Shown piece by piece: positions 53,004 to 61,663 of a stretch of 64,000 nt of DNA (position 1 is its first letter; each line of letters starts with the position of its first letter). A program made the translations under genes and the position numbers. A model generated the notes under the pieces. It was given only the letters and a program-made list of their open reading frames with translations, was not told where the DNA came from and searched no databases. Origin of the DNA: Yeosuana sp043876835 (lineage in GTDB: Bacteria; Bacteroidota; Bacteroidia; Flavobacteriales; Flavobacteriaceae); assembly GCF_043876835.1 (NCBI RefSeq), contig NZ_JBAWJZ010000001.1:496001-560000 (forward strand). The letters are read 5' to 3'.

Positions 53004-53381
53004 TTAATGAGCTGCAATATTGTTTTCAAATTTTTCAAACAATCGTTTCATTTTAGTTTCAACCAATGTAAGACTTGGTTCTTCAGCACCAATATACAAA
53101 ATCATAAACGCATGAGGTGTAGAAATGTTGTTGAAATATTCTGTTTTGTGTAACCTAAAGGCTTCACGCATAAGCCGTTTAATGCGATTGCGATCTACAG
53201 CCCGTTTAAAATGTTTTTTACTTACCGAAACACCAGTTTTAAACATCACATTATCATCAAATTCAGTTGAAATATATACTAAGCGCAGAGGAAACGCACT
53301 GACAGATTTGCCTTGTGAAAACAAGGTGTCTATAAGCTTTTTGCTTTTTAGTTTTTCTTTTTTGTTAAAAGTGAATTTCAA
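53004..53381 (-). CDS. rnpA: Ribonuclease P protein component
   Basis: 125 residues. The diagnostic motif is KKHFKRAVDRNRIKRLMREAFR, preceded by GVSVS; the N-terminus FNKKEKLKSKKLIDTLFSQGKS is also conserved. It binds and aids the catalytic RNA in 5'-end maturation of tRNAs. The start is TTG 53381; no ATG is in frame before a stop, and a -7 box lies 20 bp upstream. No rpmH gene lies next to it, unlike in many other phyla. Confidence 0.95.
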   Translation of the reverse strand: MKFTFNKKEKLKSKKLIDTLFSQGKSVSAFPLRLVYISTEFDDNVMFKTGVSVSKKHFKRAVDRNRIKRLMREAFRLHKTEYFNNISTPHAFMILYIGAEEPSLTLVETKMKRLFEKFENNIAAH

Positions 53382-53400
53382 TCGAACTGCTTTTAAAAAC

Positions 53401-53408
53401 CAAAGGTA
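53401..53408 (-). promoter_or_regulatory. -7 promoter box of rnpA-ctpA
   Basis: The minus strand reads TACCTTTG (TAnnTTTG), 19 bp before the TTG start; it supports that start. Confidence 0.5.
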
Positions 53409-53454
53409 GTAAAATATAAAAGCTACTTTAAGAAATAGGTAATTTTTAGAAGTA

Positions 53455-53597
53455 TTCGTTTAACGGTTCTCGGCTTAGCGATGTGGCGGATTTTTAGCAC
53501 AGAAGTTCAATAGAATTCCTAATGTTGAACCTTGCACTAATGTGTCATAGAAGCACTTCATCCGCCATATTGCCAAACCGATGTTGTGCGATGCTTA
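53455..53597. repeat. attC-like hairpin, downstream side of the hydrolase gene
   Basis: Outer boundary TTCGTTTAACG (53455-53465), an imperfect 21-bp stem (53471-53491 with 53560-53580, 17 matches plus two G-T pairs), an inner stem GTTCAA/TTGAAC, and inner boundary GTTGTGCGATGCTTA (53583-53597), which includes the stop codon of the hydrolase gene. Confidence 0.8.
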
Positions 53598-54644
53598 TTT
53601 GTCTTTCACTGAATTGAAAATTCTGATAATCTCATTATTAAATTTTTCAGGTTCTTCAAATACAGGACTATGTCCAGATTTTTCAAACTTAATGAATTCT
53701 TTTTTAGGTGCTTGCAGCATATTATTATACCTTTCTACAAGTTCCCAAGGTGTATTATAGTCATAAGCACCAGAGATAAAAAATACTGGGATTTTTACTG
53801 CTGGGATTTCTTTAAAGAAGTCTATGTTGTTGAAATCAGGGTCATAAATGATATTACCTGCTGAAAAGCCCGATGCTTTACCATATTTTATTAAATCAAA
53901 AAATGAATATTCTCTTGAAAACCAAATTGATGTTATCCAATCAGTATAGTTTGTTCTCTCATATCTTTCTCCACCTAATTTCAGTAACCATTCTTTTTGT
54001 TTTACTAATCCCCAAAAACCATTTTTATACATTTTTGTATAATCTCCCGATTGAGGTTGTCCAATTTCTTCTAATTCTTTGATGGCTTTTAGGTTGTTTG
54101 TTTCCTTAGCCTTTTTTAATGAATATTGATAAGAGATAAGCTCTCCTTCGTATGACACTAACTCTTGACCTATTCCAACATAAGCGATGAAATTTTCAGG
54201 ATTTTTTTGAACAGCATACAAGCCAAGTCTCGACCCCCAAGAATGTCCCACTAAAAATATTTTTTCAACATTGAACCTGTTTTTAAGATAAGCGGTAAGC
54301 GTATCAACGTCTTGAATATATTTTGCTACCCTAATTTCTTCCTTTGGTGTCTTCTTACTGTAAGATTTGCCAGCATTTCTTTGGTCCCAGTAAACAACAG
54401 TGAAATGGTCTTCTAATTCGCTATTAAATTTCCGCAATAAAGCAGTTGCAGATGCCCCGGGACCACCGTGTAAAAAAAGTAAAACGGGCTTGCTTACATC
54501 CTTTCCCCTTATCAACACATACTGTTTTGTATTGTTGATTTCTAAATATTTAATTTCAGCAAGTCCATTTGGGGTCTTTATTTTCTTTGTCGAGGTACAC
54601 GAAGAAAAAATTAAAACAACGAAAATTATAATTATATTTCTCAT
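53595..54644 (-). CDS. Alpha/beta hydrolase (proline iminopeptidase-like), lipoprotein
   Basis: 349 residues with a lipoprotein signal (IIFVVLIFSSC, Cys16). The oxyanion segment is HGGPGAS (59-65), the nucleophile S135 in GHSWGS, the acid probably D295 (GAYD) and the base H325 in KSGHSPVF: a full catalytic triad of the proline iminopeptidase group (S33). The substrate is not known. The gene lies alone between two attC-like hairpins, and the stop codon is part of the flanking repeat, so it looks like mobile cargo. Confidence 0.87.
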   Translation of the reverse strand: MRNIIIIFVVLIFSSCTSTKKIKTPNGLAEIKYLEINNTKQYVLIRGKDVSKPVLLFLHGGPGASATALLRKFNSELEDHFTVVYWDQRNAGKSYSKKTPKEEIRVAKYIQDVDTLTAYLKNRFNVEKIFLVGHSWGSRLGLYAVQKNPENFIAYVGIGQELVSYEGELISYQYSLKKAKETNNLKAIKELEEIGQPQSGDYTKMYKNGFWGLVKQKEWLLKLGGERYERTNYTDWITSIWFSREYSFFDLIKYGKASGFSAGNIIYDPDFNNIDFFKEIPAVKIPVFFISGAYDYNTPWELVERYNNMLQAPKKEFIKFEKSGHSPVFEEPEKFNNEIIRIFNSVKDK

Positions 54645-54660
54645 TTTTCTGTATTTTGTT

Positions 54661-54724
54661 TAAGTATCGCACAACTATCATGATATGAAACCGTTTTAAT
54701 GTTTTATATCAGACGTTAAACGAA
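54661..54724. repeat. attC-like hairpin, upstream side of the hydrolase gene
   Basis: Inner boundary TAAGTATCGCACAAC (54661-54675), stem TGATATGAAAC (54681-54691) with GTTTTATATCA (54701-54711) and a 9-base loop, outer boundary CGTTAAACGAA (54714-54724). Both boundaries are inverted copies of those at 53455-53597 (14 of 15 and 11 of 11 matches). Confidence 0.8.
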
Positions 54725-54774
54725 GTTAGTTAAAAATTCTTACAAAGTCAATTTTTAAAATGTATAAAAGCAAT

Positions 54775-54801
54775 AAAGCCTCTTTGGAAAAAAGAGGCTT
54801 T
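54775..54801. terminator. Terminator after the small lipoprotein gene
   Basis: AAAGCCTCTTT and AAAGAGGCTTT, a perfect 11-bp stem with loop GGAAA. Confidence 0.75.
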
Positions 54802-54825
54802 AAATTATTGATTTTAAAAATGGTT

Positions 54826-55008
54826 TTATTTATTCTTGTTTTGACCCGGAGCGTAAGGTTTTGCCGATTGACTGCCTGTAGATTTTTTTATTTGCCCAGG
54901 AGCGGTACTGGATTTGCCTTTATTTGACACATAAAAAACTCTGCTACAGTTTGTGAAAATAAATAAGGCAAGCAATGCTATTAAAAACTTAAATCCATTT
55001 GATTTCAT
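54826..55008 (-). CDS. Small lipoprotein with PGQ motifs
   Basis: 60 residues. Lipoprotein signal (IALLALFIFTNCSR, Cys21), then a short Ser/Lys-rich tail with two similar motifs, APGQIKK and APGQNKNK. Similar short 'PPGQ-K' proteins of Bacteroidota are sometimes called quinol oxidase subunit 4; I see nothing that supports that name. Function unknown. Own hairpin terminator follows; 62 bp separate it from the M1 peptidase upstream. Confidence 0.65.
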   Translation of the reverse strand: MKSNGFKFLIALLALFIFTNCSRVFYVSNKGKSSTAPGQIKKSTGSQSAKPYAPGQNKNK

Positions 55009-55070
55009 ATTTTTTTATTTGTAGGTTACTCATTATTTACGGTTTAATTGGGGCGATAGATTTTTATAAT

Positions 55071-56891
55071 TTACATTTTGTTATTTTCTCTGTTTATATC
55101 TGCCATTCCTTCTTTTGGGTCTATTTCTACTTTTGCAACAGGTTTCGTGGTTGTAAAAGTATAAGTTGGATATGCCCAAGCCCAGTCTGCTATAATAGTG
55201 GCCGTTGTTGGTTTTTCACCATACATCATACGTAAAGGAATGTAAAAATCTTCTGTACTTCCGTCTGTATAGGTTACAGTTAAATCGATAGGCATTGGCA
55301 TTAAACCTATGCGTTCTAAGGTTACTGTATTGCCTTCAACAGTTTTTACACCATAATCAATAGTGTTTGTAGTCTGGCCAAAATCGGTTAAATACCAATC
55401 AAGTTCTAAACCAGATACTTTTTCAGCAGTACGAACAATATCCAATGGTTTTGGATGTGTGAATTTAAACTCCTCAAAATACTTTTTAATAGTTGTTTTT
55501 AGGTTTTCATCACCAATAACATAAGCTAATTGCGCTAAAAACACTTCACCTTTTGAATAGGCAGAAATACTATACGTTTGATTATATGCATAACGGTCTG
55601 CGTGAGTAGTTAAAGGTTGTTCCTTACCAGATTTTGCTAAATAAATATAGCCTCTATAGGCACCTTTTGTTGGGTTTTCTGAATTTTTGTGTAAGATATC
55701 ATTTTCGGCCAAATCGCTTATATAGCTAGTAAAACCTTCGTCCATCCACTCGTGTTTTGACTCATTTGAAGCAAGTAAAAACTGAAACCAGGTATGTGCC
55801 ATTTCGTGTGCAATAACACCAAACAAACCATTGAAACTTCCTTCGCCCATAATAAGGGTACACATGGCATATTCCATACCGCCATCACCACCTTGAATGA
55901 CAGAATATTGCTCGTAAGGATAGTTGCCTACATTGGTACTATAATACTGCATCAACTCCACAACTTTTGGCTGTACATTTTTCCAGTTTTCTAAATTCTC
56001 TTTAGGCATGGTACTTTTATAGAAAAAATGTAAAAGCGGACCATTTGGTACTTGCATGGTATCGTGATTATAGTTTGGGTCTGCCGCCCATGTAAAGTCG
56101 TGAACATTAGGCGCTACAAAATGCCAAGTTAATTTGTCTCCTTTAGTTTTAACTTTTTCTGTTGTGTAACCATGGCCAATTTCATTGGGGTTTTGTAAAT
56201 ATCCAGAACCTCCAATAGTATAGGTTTTATCAATAGTAATGCTTACATCAAAGTTTCCCCAAACACCAAAAAATTCTCTAGCAATATAAGGGTCTGCGTG
56301 CCAACCTTCAAAATCGTATTCTGCTAATTTAGGATACCACTGTGCCATTGACAATGCCACACCTTCTTTATTATTTTTTCCAGCACGACGTATTTGAAGC
56401 GGTACTTGACCGTTAAAAACCATATCAAAAGTAACTTGTTCACCAGGTTGAATAGGAGATGCTAAGGTTACTTCTAAAATAGTCCCTACGGTTTCATATT
56501 TTAATGCTACTCCATTTTGTGTAAGTGAACTTACTTTTAAAAACCCCTGATCTTCTGGAGCTAATTTGCTAATTCTATCTTTAACACGAGGATCTGGGTC
56601 GGCTATGGTAAGTGAACGTACATCCATTTCACTGCCCGGTTGAAACGCATTATAAAACAAATGATAATATACACGGTTTAACACATCTGGTGAATTATTG
56701 GTATATACTAAATGCTGAGTGCCTTGGTATTGATATGTTTTTACATCCATATCAACATTCATGGTATAGTCAATTTTTTGTTGCCAATATCCGGGGTTTT
56801 GAGTTTTAGTGGCTGACTTGACACTGACATTTGAAGCACTACACGAAAGTATTGCTATAACAGAAAAAAAGTAAAAAAAAGAATATTTCAT
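55071..56891 (-). CDS. M1-family zinc aminopeptidase, lipoprotein
   Basis: 606 residues. Lipoprotein signal (VIAILSCSAS, Cys17), then the M1 N-terminal beta-domain and the catalytic domain: substrate loop GGMEYAMCT (338-346), zinc site H362-E363-x2-H366 (AHEMAHTWFQ) and E385 in WMDEGFTSY. The Tyr that stabilises the transition state is expected near YSISAYSKG. It removes N-terminal residues from peptides. No C-terminal ERAP-like domain, which fits the short Bacteroidota type. Confidence 0.93.
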   Translation of the reverse strand: MKYSFFYFFSVIAILSCSASNVSVKSATKTQNPGYWQQKIDYTMNVDMDVKTYQYQGTQHLVYTNNSPDVLNRVYYHLFYNAFQPGSEMDVRSLTIADPDPRVKDRISKLAPEDQGFLKVSSLTQNGVALKYETVGTILEVTLASPIQPGEQVTFDMVFNGQVPLQIRRAGKNNKEGVALSMAQWYPKLAEYDFEGWHADPYIAREFFGVWGNFDVSITIDKTYTIGGSGYLQNPNEIGHGYTTEKVKTKGDKLTWHFVAPNVHDFTWAADPNYNHDTMQVPNGPLLHFFYKSTMPKENLENWKNVQPKVVELMQYYSTNVGNYPYEQYSVIQGGDGGMEYAMCTLIMGEGSFNGLFGVIAHEMAHTWFQFLLASNESKHEWMDEGFTSYISDLAENDILHKNSENPTKGAYRGYIYLAKSGKEQPLTTHADRYAYNQTYSISAYSKGEVFLAQLAYVIGDENLKTTIKKYFEEFKFTHPKPLDIVRTAEKVSGLELDWYLTDFGQTTNTIDYGVKTVEGNTVTLERIGLMPMPIDLTVTYTDGSTEDFYIPLRMMYGEKPTTATIIADWAWAYPTYTFTTTKPVAKVEIDPKEGMADINRENNKM

Positions 56892-56976
56892 AAAGTCAAT
56901 TTTTTAGGTTATTTATGTTGAAACTAGCTTTTTCTAGTTTAGAAGACTTGAAAATAGTATAGTCTATTTTAAATAG

Positions 56977-57003
56977 AAAAAGGGGTTTTTAAAACCCCTT
57001 TTT
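56977..57003. terminator. Terminator after the S8 peptidase gene
   Basis: AAAAAGGGGTTTT and AAAACCCCTTTTT, a 13-bp stem lying just after the stop of the S8 gene (57008). Confidence 0.85.
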
Positions 57004-57007
57004 AGTT

Positions 57008-58615
57008 TTATTTTGCTATTTGAGACGCTATGATTAAAGCGTTGTAAGCATTAACCATTTTCCCAGATTTTGTTAAATCACCAAACGGTTTTATGTTTGC
57101 GGCATCACCACCAGTAACAACTTTTGTTTGAAGTGCTAAGCCAGAATCCATTAAAATATGTTTTACTTGAGAAGCCGTTAAACTTGGGTAATAAGAACGA
57201 ATTAAAGCGGCAACACCGGCAACAGCTGGAGCTGCCATTGAAGTACCTCCTTTGGTATCATACTCATTTTCTGGAGTCGTTGAATATATTTTTGCTCCTG
57301 GAGCAAATACGTCTACATTTATTTTTCCGTAGTTTGAAAAACCTGCTACCATATTAGGGCCATATTTTGGTTCTAAAGCACCTACTGTAATGAAATTATC
57401 AGATACTTCTGGACCATTATCAACTTGATCATTCGGATAAATTGCTATAGAATCTAAATCTTCACCTTCATTTCCTGCTGCATTTACAAATAATACATCA
57501 TGTTTGCCAGCATAAACAATTGCTTCTCTTACCCAGTCGCTATGAGGAGAGTAGTATTTTCCAAAACTTCCGTTAATAATTTTTGCGCCATTATCTACGG
57601 CATAACGAATTGCCAATGCAACATCTTTATCATACTCATCTCCGTTTGGAACCGTACGAACAGGCATAATTTCTACATTGTTTGCAACACCATTAACGCC
57701 TAAGCCATTATTACGTTCAGCAGCAATAATTCCAGCGACATGTGTGCCATGGCTTTCGCTTTTCTTAACAGGTTTTACGTTTCCATTTCCATAGAATTTA
57801 GTACTCATATCATCTGGATTATCTCCATTAACACGACCTTTTAAATCTTTGTTTAAGTTGTAATTTAAGCGTTCATTGATACTTTCTAAACCACTTTCAA
57901 TTTCTTTAATAGCATCACCTACAGACTCTAAACCATTACTGTACATATAATTTGCCATTTGTACTGCTTGGTTAACCTCTTGATTGTCGGTTTTTATACT
58001 TTCAACATCTTCTTTTGTATAATCTTTTTTGTTAAGATATTTTGATAAGGCATCATCAGCGCCTTTAATGCGTTGATATATCTGATCATACTGGGTTTTT
58101 CTTCCCATCCACAATTGATATTCTTTATCATATTCTGCTTTAGCCCTGTTGTATTCTGGATTAGATGTGTCACCACTAGCAAGAATTCTTACATATTCTA
58201 ATTGCTCATTATAGCCATCTCCTAAAAAATTCCATCCATGAACATCATCAACATAACCATTTTTATCATCATCTTTTCCGTTGTTTGGAATTTCTCTTTT
58301 ATTGGTCCAAATAACATCATTTAAGTCTTCGTGGTCGATATCTATACCAGAATCTACAACCGCTACAATGACTTTTTTGCCAGTTTTATTTTTTATAATT
58401 TCCGCATAAGCTTTATCAACACTCATTCCCGGAATGGTGTCTTTTACAAGGTCTAAATGTCCCCAATTGTGTTTTTCTGCCTCAGTTAAGTCAGCGGTTT
58501 TTAATGGGGAAGAATCTATATTTTCAATAGGTGTTGATATGATAGCTGAGCTTCCGCAACTAAAAAGCATGGACGCAAGAAGCATCGCAAAGAATAAAGA
58601 TTTATAAGATTTCAT
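57008..58615 (-). CDS. S8 (subtilisin-like) serine peptidase with a large helical insertion
   Basis: 535 residues, lipoprotein signal (ASMLFSCGSS, Cys20). Catalytic triad D88 (VVDSGID), H289 (SHGTHVAG), S459 (GGTSMAAP), oxyanion N382 (AAGNEG). About 200 residues lie between Asp and His, against about 30 in subtilisin; the insertion (roughly 132-285) is helical and charged (YDKEYQLWMGRKTQYDQIY). No propeptide is recognisable. Acts outside the inner membrane. Neighbours are an M1 aminopeptidase and an MBL hydrolase on the same strand, 12 bp from the latter. Confidence 0.92.
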   Translation of the reverse strand: MKSYKSLFFAMLLASMLFSCGSSAIISTPIENIDSSPLKTADLTEAEKHNWGHLDLVKDTIPGMSVDKAYAEIIKNKTGKKVIVAVVDSGIDIDHEDLNDVIWTNKREIPNNGKDDDKNGYVDDVHGWNFLGDGYNEQLEYVRILASGDTSNPEYNRAKAEYDKEYQLWMGRKTQYDQIYQRIKGADDALSKYLNKKDYTKEDVESIKTDNQEVNQAVQMANYMYSNGLESVGDAIKEIESGLESINERLNYNLNKDLKGRVNGDNPDDMSTKFYGNGNVKPVKKSESHGTHVAGIIAAERNNGLGVNGVANNVEIMPVRTVPNGDEYDKDVALAIRYAVDNGAKIINGSFGKYYSPHSDWVREAIVYAGKHDVLFVNAAGNEGEDLDSIAIYPNDQVDNGPEVSDNFITVGALEPKYGPNMVAGFSNYGKINVDVFAPGAKIYSTTPENEYDTKGGTSMAAPAVAGVAALIRSYYPSLTASQVKHILMDSGLALQTKVVTGGDAANIKPFGDLTKSGKMVNAYNALIIASQIAK

Positions 58616-58627
58616 TAGAGTTAAATA

Positions 58628-59488
58628 TTAATTAAAAATTTCAGAAGTTGTGTAAATATTTTTCAGTCTCACACCTTTTTCGGTATGCTGAACGGTAATA
58701 ATTTCATTATGGGCGTCATGCTCTAAAAACAAATAATATTCGTTATCAGCAGCCATTTTTAAAAAGGTTTCTTTTTCGTCAAGAGTTAATAAAGGTCTTG
58801 TGTCATAACCCATAACGAAAGCTAAGGGCAGATGCCCAACGGTTGGAAGTAAATCTGCTACAAAACAGATGGTTTTATTTTTATAGTGAATCATTGGAAT
58901 CATTTGCTTGTCGGTATGACCATCAGCAAAAAAAATGTCAAAACCAATCTCAGAGTTTTTAAGTGTATTTCCATTAGGAATAGTTATAAACTTTAGTTGG
59001 CCACTATCCTGCATTGGTAAAAGATTCTCTTTTAAAAATGATGCTTTTTCCCTTTTATTAGGTTGGGTTGCCCACAACCAATGGTCTTTATTGCTCCAAA
59101 AATGTGCATTTTTAAAAGCTGGTTCATAACCTGTTTTGTCATGATTCCATTGTATGCTGCCACCACAATGATCGAAATGTAAATGCGTCATAAACACATC
59201 GGTTATATCATCAGGATGAAAGCCATGATGTTTTAATGATTTTTCAAGTGTATCATTTCCCCATAAATAGTAGTATCCAAAAAATTTATCAGATTGCTTA
59301 TTGCCCATTCCGGTATCAATCAGAATAAGTTTGTTGCCATCTTCAACCAATAAACATCTGGTTGCAAGATCAATCATATTATTGGCGTCGGCAGGGTTTG
59401 TAGTTTGCCACATTGATTTTGGAACAACACCAAACATGGCGCCACCGTCGAGTTTAAAATTTCCTGAATTAATGGGGTATAAATTCAT
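58628..59488 (-). CDS. Metallo-beta-lactamase-fold hydrolase
   Basis: 286 residues, cytoplasmic. Metal-binding motif THLHFDHCGG (H102-x-H104-x-D106-H107) with a later His in ADGHTDKQMIP and Asp in CFVADLLP. The N-terminal NSGNFKLDGGAMFGVVP, with DTG at 58-60, is typical of the MBL lactonase/AttM-like group. The substrate cannot be told. It starts just after a -7 box and ends 12 bp before the S8 gene, so both are probably one operon. Confidence 0.9.
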   Translation of the reverse strand: MNLYPINSGNFKLDGGAMFGVVPKSMWQTTNPADANNMIDLATRCLLVEDGNKLILIDTGMGNKQSDKFFGYYYLWGNDTLEKSLKHHGFHPDDITDVFMTHLHFDHCGGSIQWNHDKTGYEPAFKNAHFWSNKDHWLWATQPNKREKASFLKENLLPMQDSGQLKFITIPNGNTLKNSEIGFDIFFADGHTDKQMIPMIHYKNKTICFVADLLPTVGHLPLAFVMGYDTRPLLTLDEKETFLKMAADNEYYLFLEHDAHNEIITVQHTEKGVRLKNIYTTSEIFN

Positions 59489-59495
59489 AAGTATA

Positions 59496-59503
59496 CAAAA
59501 TTA
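59496..59503 (-). promoter_or_regulatory. -7 promoter box of the MBL-S8 genes
   Basis: The minus strand reads TAATTTTG (TAnnTTTG), 7 bp before the MBL ATG. Confidence 0.4.
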
Positions 59504-59542
59504 GTAAAACCTATATAATAATGGTTAAATGTTATGAAATTA

Positions 59543-61462
59543 TTAAGATTCCAATTTAAAACGTACGTTGTTTACACTTTCTTTAGAACCTACCAATGTT
59601 ACAACATCTCCTAAACGAAGTCTGGTGAAACCATGTGAGATGATAATTCTACCTTTTCGCATCACAGAAAGCACTATTATATCTGTTGGAAACCTTAAAT
59701 CTCTTAAGGTAAGACCATGAATATCTTTATTTCTTATTTCAACATCTATTGTGTCTTGTGAATTGTCAATACCTAATAAAATAGAGGTTGCGTTGGGCGA
59801 GCGCACAAAATGATCAAGTAAATTTACCATGGCTAATGATGGATCTATAATTCGAACGCCCAGACTATTGAATTTGTTTAAAAAAACTCTTGACCCGTTA
59901 AATCGAGCTATAATATCCTTGATTCCAAAATCTTTATACATGATTTCAGAGATTTTATAATTCTCAGAGTCTGAAAGTAAACAAACAACAACATCGGCTT
60001 TTTCAATATTCAAATTTTTAAAATTTGGCAAAGAAAACTCCGTTAAAGGAATGATATCAAAATTCTCATTACTTTCAATAAAATCTTCTGTTTTACAAAA
60101 TATTCTTGGAATCCAACCGTGTTGTTTTAAAGCCACTGCAAGAGCAATGGACTGATTTTCTAAACCAAAAATGATAGCATCTTTTACGCCATCAAAATCT
60201 GGCGTTTTATTTTTTAAACGACTTTCTCCAACAATATTAATTGCCAATTTAAATAAAGGAGGTCCAATTAATTGATTAAGAACAATGATTGCAATGATAA
60301 TGGTTTCAAATTCATAACCCCAAGAAGGAAATTCATTGGCTATCAATGTAGTTAAACCCAACGCAACACCGGCTTGCGTAACATAAGGCATCCACGCTAT
60401 AAACGTGAATTTTTTATTGTCTTTTGAAGCTACAACTCCAAAAACACCACCAATAATAAGAGTTATAATTCTAAGTCCGAATAAAGCAATAGCAACCCAA
60501 AACACACCAATTAAGGTATGAAATGATAATGCCGCACCAGTTAAGGTAAAAAATATGATATAAATTGTAGGGCTAATACCTTCTAACAAGCCTGTAAACT
60601 CAACCCTGTTTTTACTGTAATTTGTGACAACAAAACTTCCAATAATGCAAATTAGCAAAGGTTCTAAAGTGATTTCGTGCAATAAATATTGGTGTGAGTA
60701 AACTTTAACTACTAAAGCAAACAGATAGATACTATATCCTAAAAGCAAGATAATTACAGATTTGATATGCTTATTAAGTTTTAAGGTAAGCGGAATTTGG
60801 ATGATTCTTCCCAGCAAAACACCTAAAGCAAATGAAAAAGTGAGTTCAATAAACAAGAAAAACAAAAACAATAAACCTAAAGGTTCTTTGTGTATTATAG
60901 CTTTGGTGACTGCGAAACAGACAGCAAACAAGATAATAACCAAAACATCTTTAACCACAGTCACGCCCATAGCTGTTTTTGTGAATGGCCCATTGGCACG
61001 CATTTCATTAATAACAGCAATTGCAGATGAAGGTGATCGAGCCACGAAAATAGTACCAAACAACATAGCAATAGCTATCTTAACATCTGGAGTTAAGTTG
61101 GACATAAAAGAAATATGAGATGCTGTAAAGTAAATAACGCCGGTGCTTAAAAAAAATGTAATCACTAATTGTCCAATAGTCATCCACTTTATACTTTTTA
61201 ATCTACTACGCAATTCCTTTAAGTATAATTCTGAACCAGCTGAAAAAGCAATAATAGATAAAGCAATATCATTTAAAAAGCGAAGTTTAGGCAAAGATTC
61301 ATGTGGAATAAACTTTAACACAGAAGAACCAGCAATAATACCGGTAACAATTAGCCCAGTAATTAAAGGAAACTTAATTTTTTGAAAAGCTTTCGCAATT
61401 TGATACCCAGCAATAGATACAATTGTAAAACCTATTAAAAGAACAAAAAAATTCAAATCCAT
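59543..61462 (-). CDS. Cation:proton antiporter (CPA2 type) with TrkA-type regulatory domain
   Basis: 639 residues with about 12 membrane segments in the first 400 residues (DIALSIIAFSAGSELYLKEL; FVARSPSSAIAVINEM), then a cytoplasmic RCK-like region (DAIIFGLENQSIALAVALKQ) and a TrkA-C domain (IRNKDIHGLTLRDLRFPTDI) near the end. Such proteins exchange K+ or Na+ for protons and are gated by nucleotides. It is transcribed away from a second antiporter at 61664; the two share a 201-bp intergenic region. Confidence 0.9.
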   Translation of the reverse strand: MDLNFFVLLIGFTIVSIAGYQIAKAFQKIKFPLITGLIVTGIIAGSSVLKFIPHESLPKLRFLNDIALSIIAFSAGSELYLKELRSRLKSIKWMTIGQLVITFFLSTGVIYFTASHISFMSNLTPDVKIAIAMLFGTIFVARSPSSAIAVINEMRANGPFTKTAMGVTVVKDVLVIILFAVCFAVTKAIIHKEPLGLLFLFFLFIELTFSFALGVLLGRIIQIPLTLKLNKHIKSVIILLLGYSIYLFALVVKVYSHQYLLHEITLEPLLICIIGSFVVTNYSKNRVEFTGLLEGISPTIYIIFFTLTGAALSFHTLIGVFWVAIALFGLRIITLIIGGVFGVVASKDNKKFTFIAWMPYVTQAGVALGLTTLIANEFPSWGYEFETIIIAIIVLNQLIGPPLFKLAINIVGESRLKNKTPDFDGVKDAIIFGLENQSIALAVALKQHGWIPRIFCKTEDFIESNENFDIIPLTEFSLPNFKNLNIEKADVVVCLLSDSENYKISEIMYKDFGIKDIIARFNGSRVFLNKFNSLGVRIIDPSLAMVNLLDHFVRSPNATSILLGIDNSQDTIDVEIRNKDIHGLTLRDLRFPTDIIVLSVMRKGRIIISHGFTRLRLGDVVTLVGSKESVNNVRFKLES

Positions 61463-61663
61463 AAAGAATAATTCCTGTTAGGCTTATTAAATATATCAAA
61501 CCCTGTTGAAAGTACAAGATATATTAAATTATAAGAAAACCATATTGAATTGAAATTAAAACAATTGTTTATTATGCTAATAGCTATTCCAATAAAAAGA
61601 AACTTAGCTAAAGGATTGATTTTTTCATGTTTTTATTAGTATTTTAACACAAAAATTTATTGC

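Larger units (their letters stand above)
53455..54724. mobile_element. Putative integron-like gene cassette (hydrolase cargo), no integrase in window
   Basis: The hydrolase gene fills the unit between two hairpins of different length and sequence. Read along the gene strand, the upstream site has ends GTTTAAC and GTTGTGC, the downstream site GCACAAC and GTTAAAC. The matching partners are thus swapped between sites, as expected if a circular cassette with ends GCACAAC/GTTGTGC had entered a target GTTTAAC/GTTAAAC between G and TT. A transposon-like unit with terminal inverted repeats is the alternative. Confidence 0.5.
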
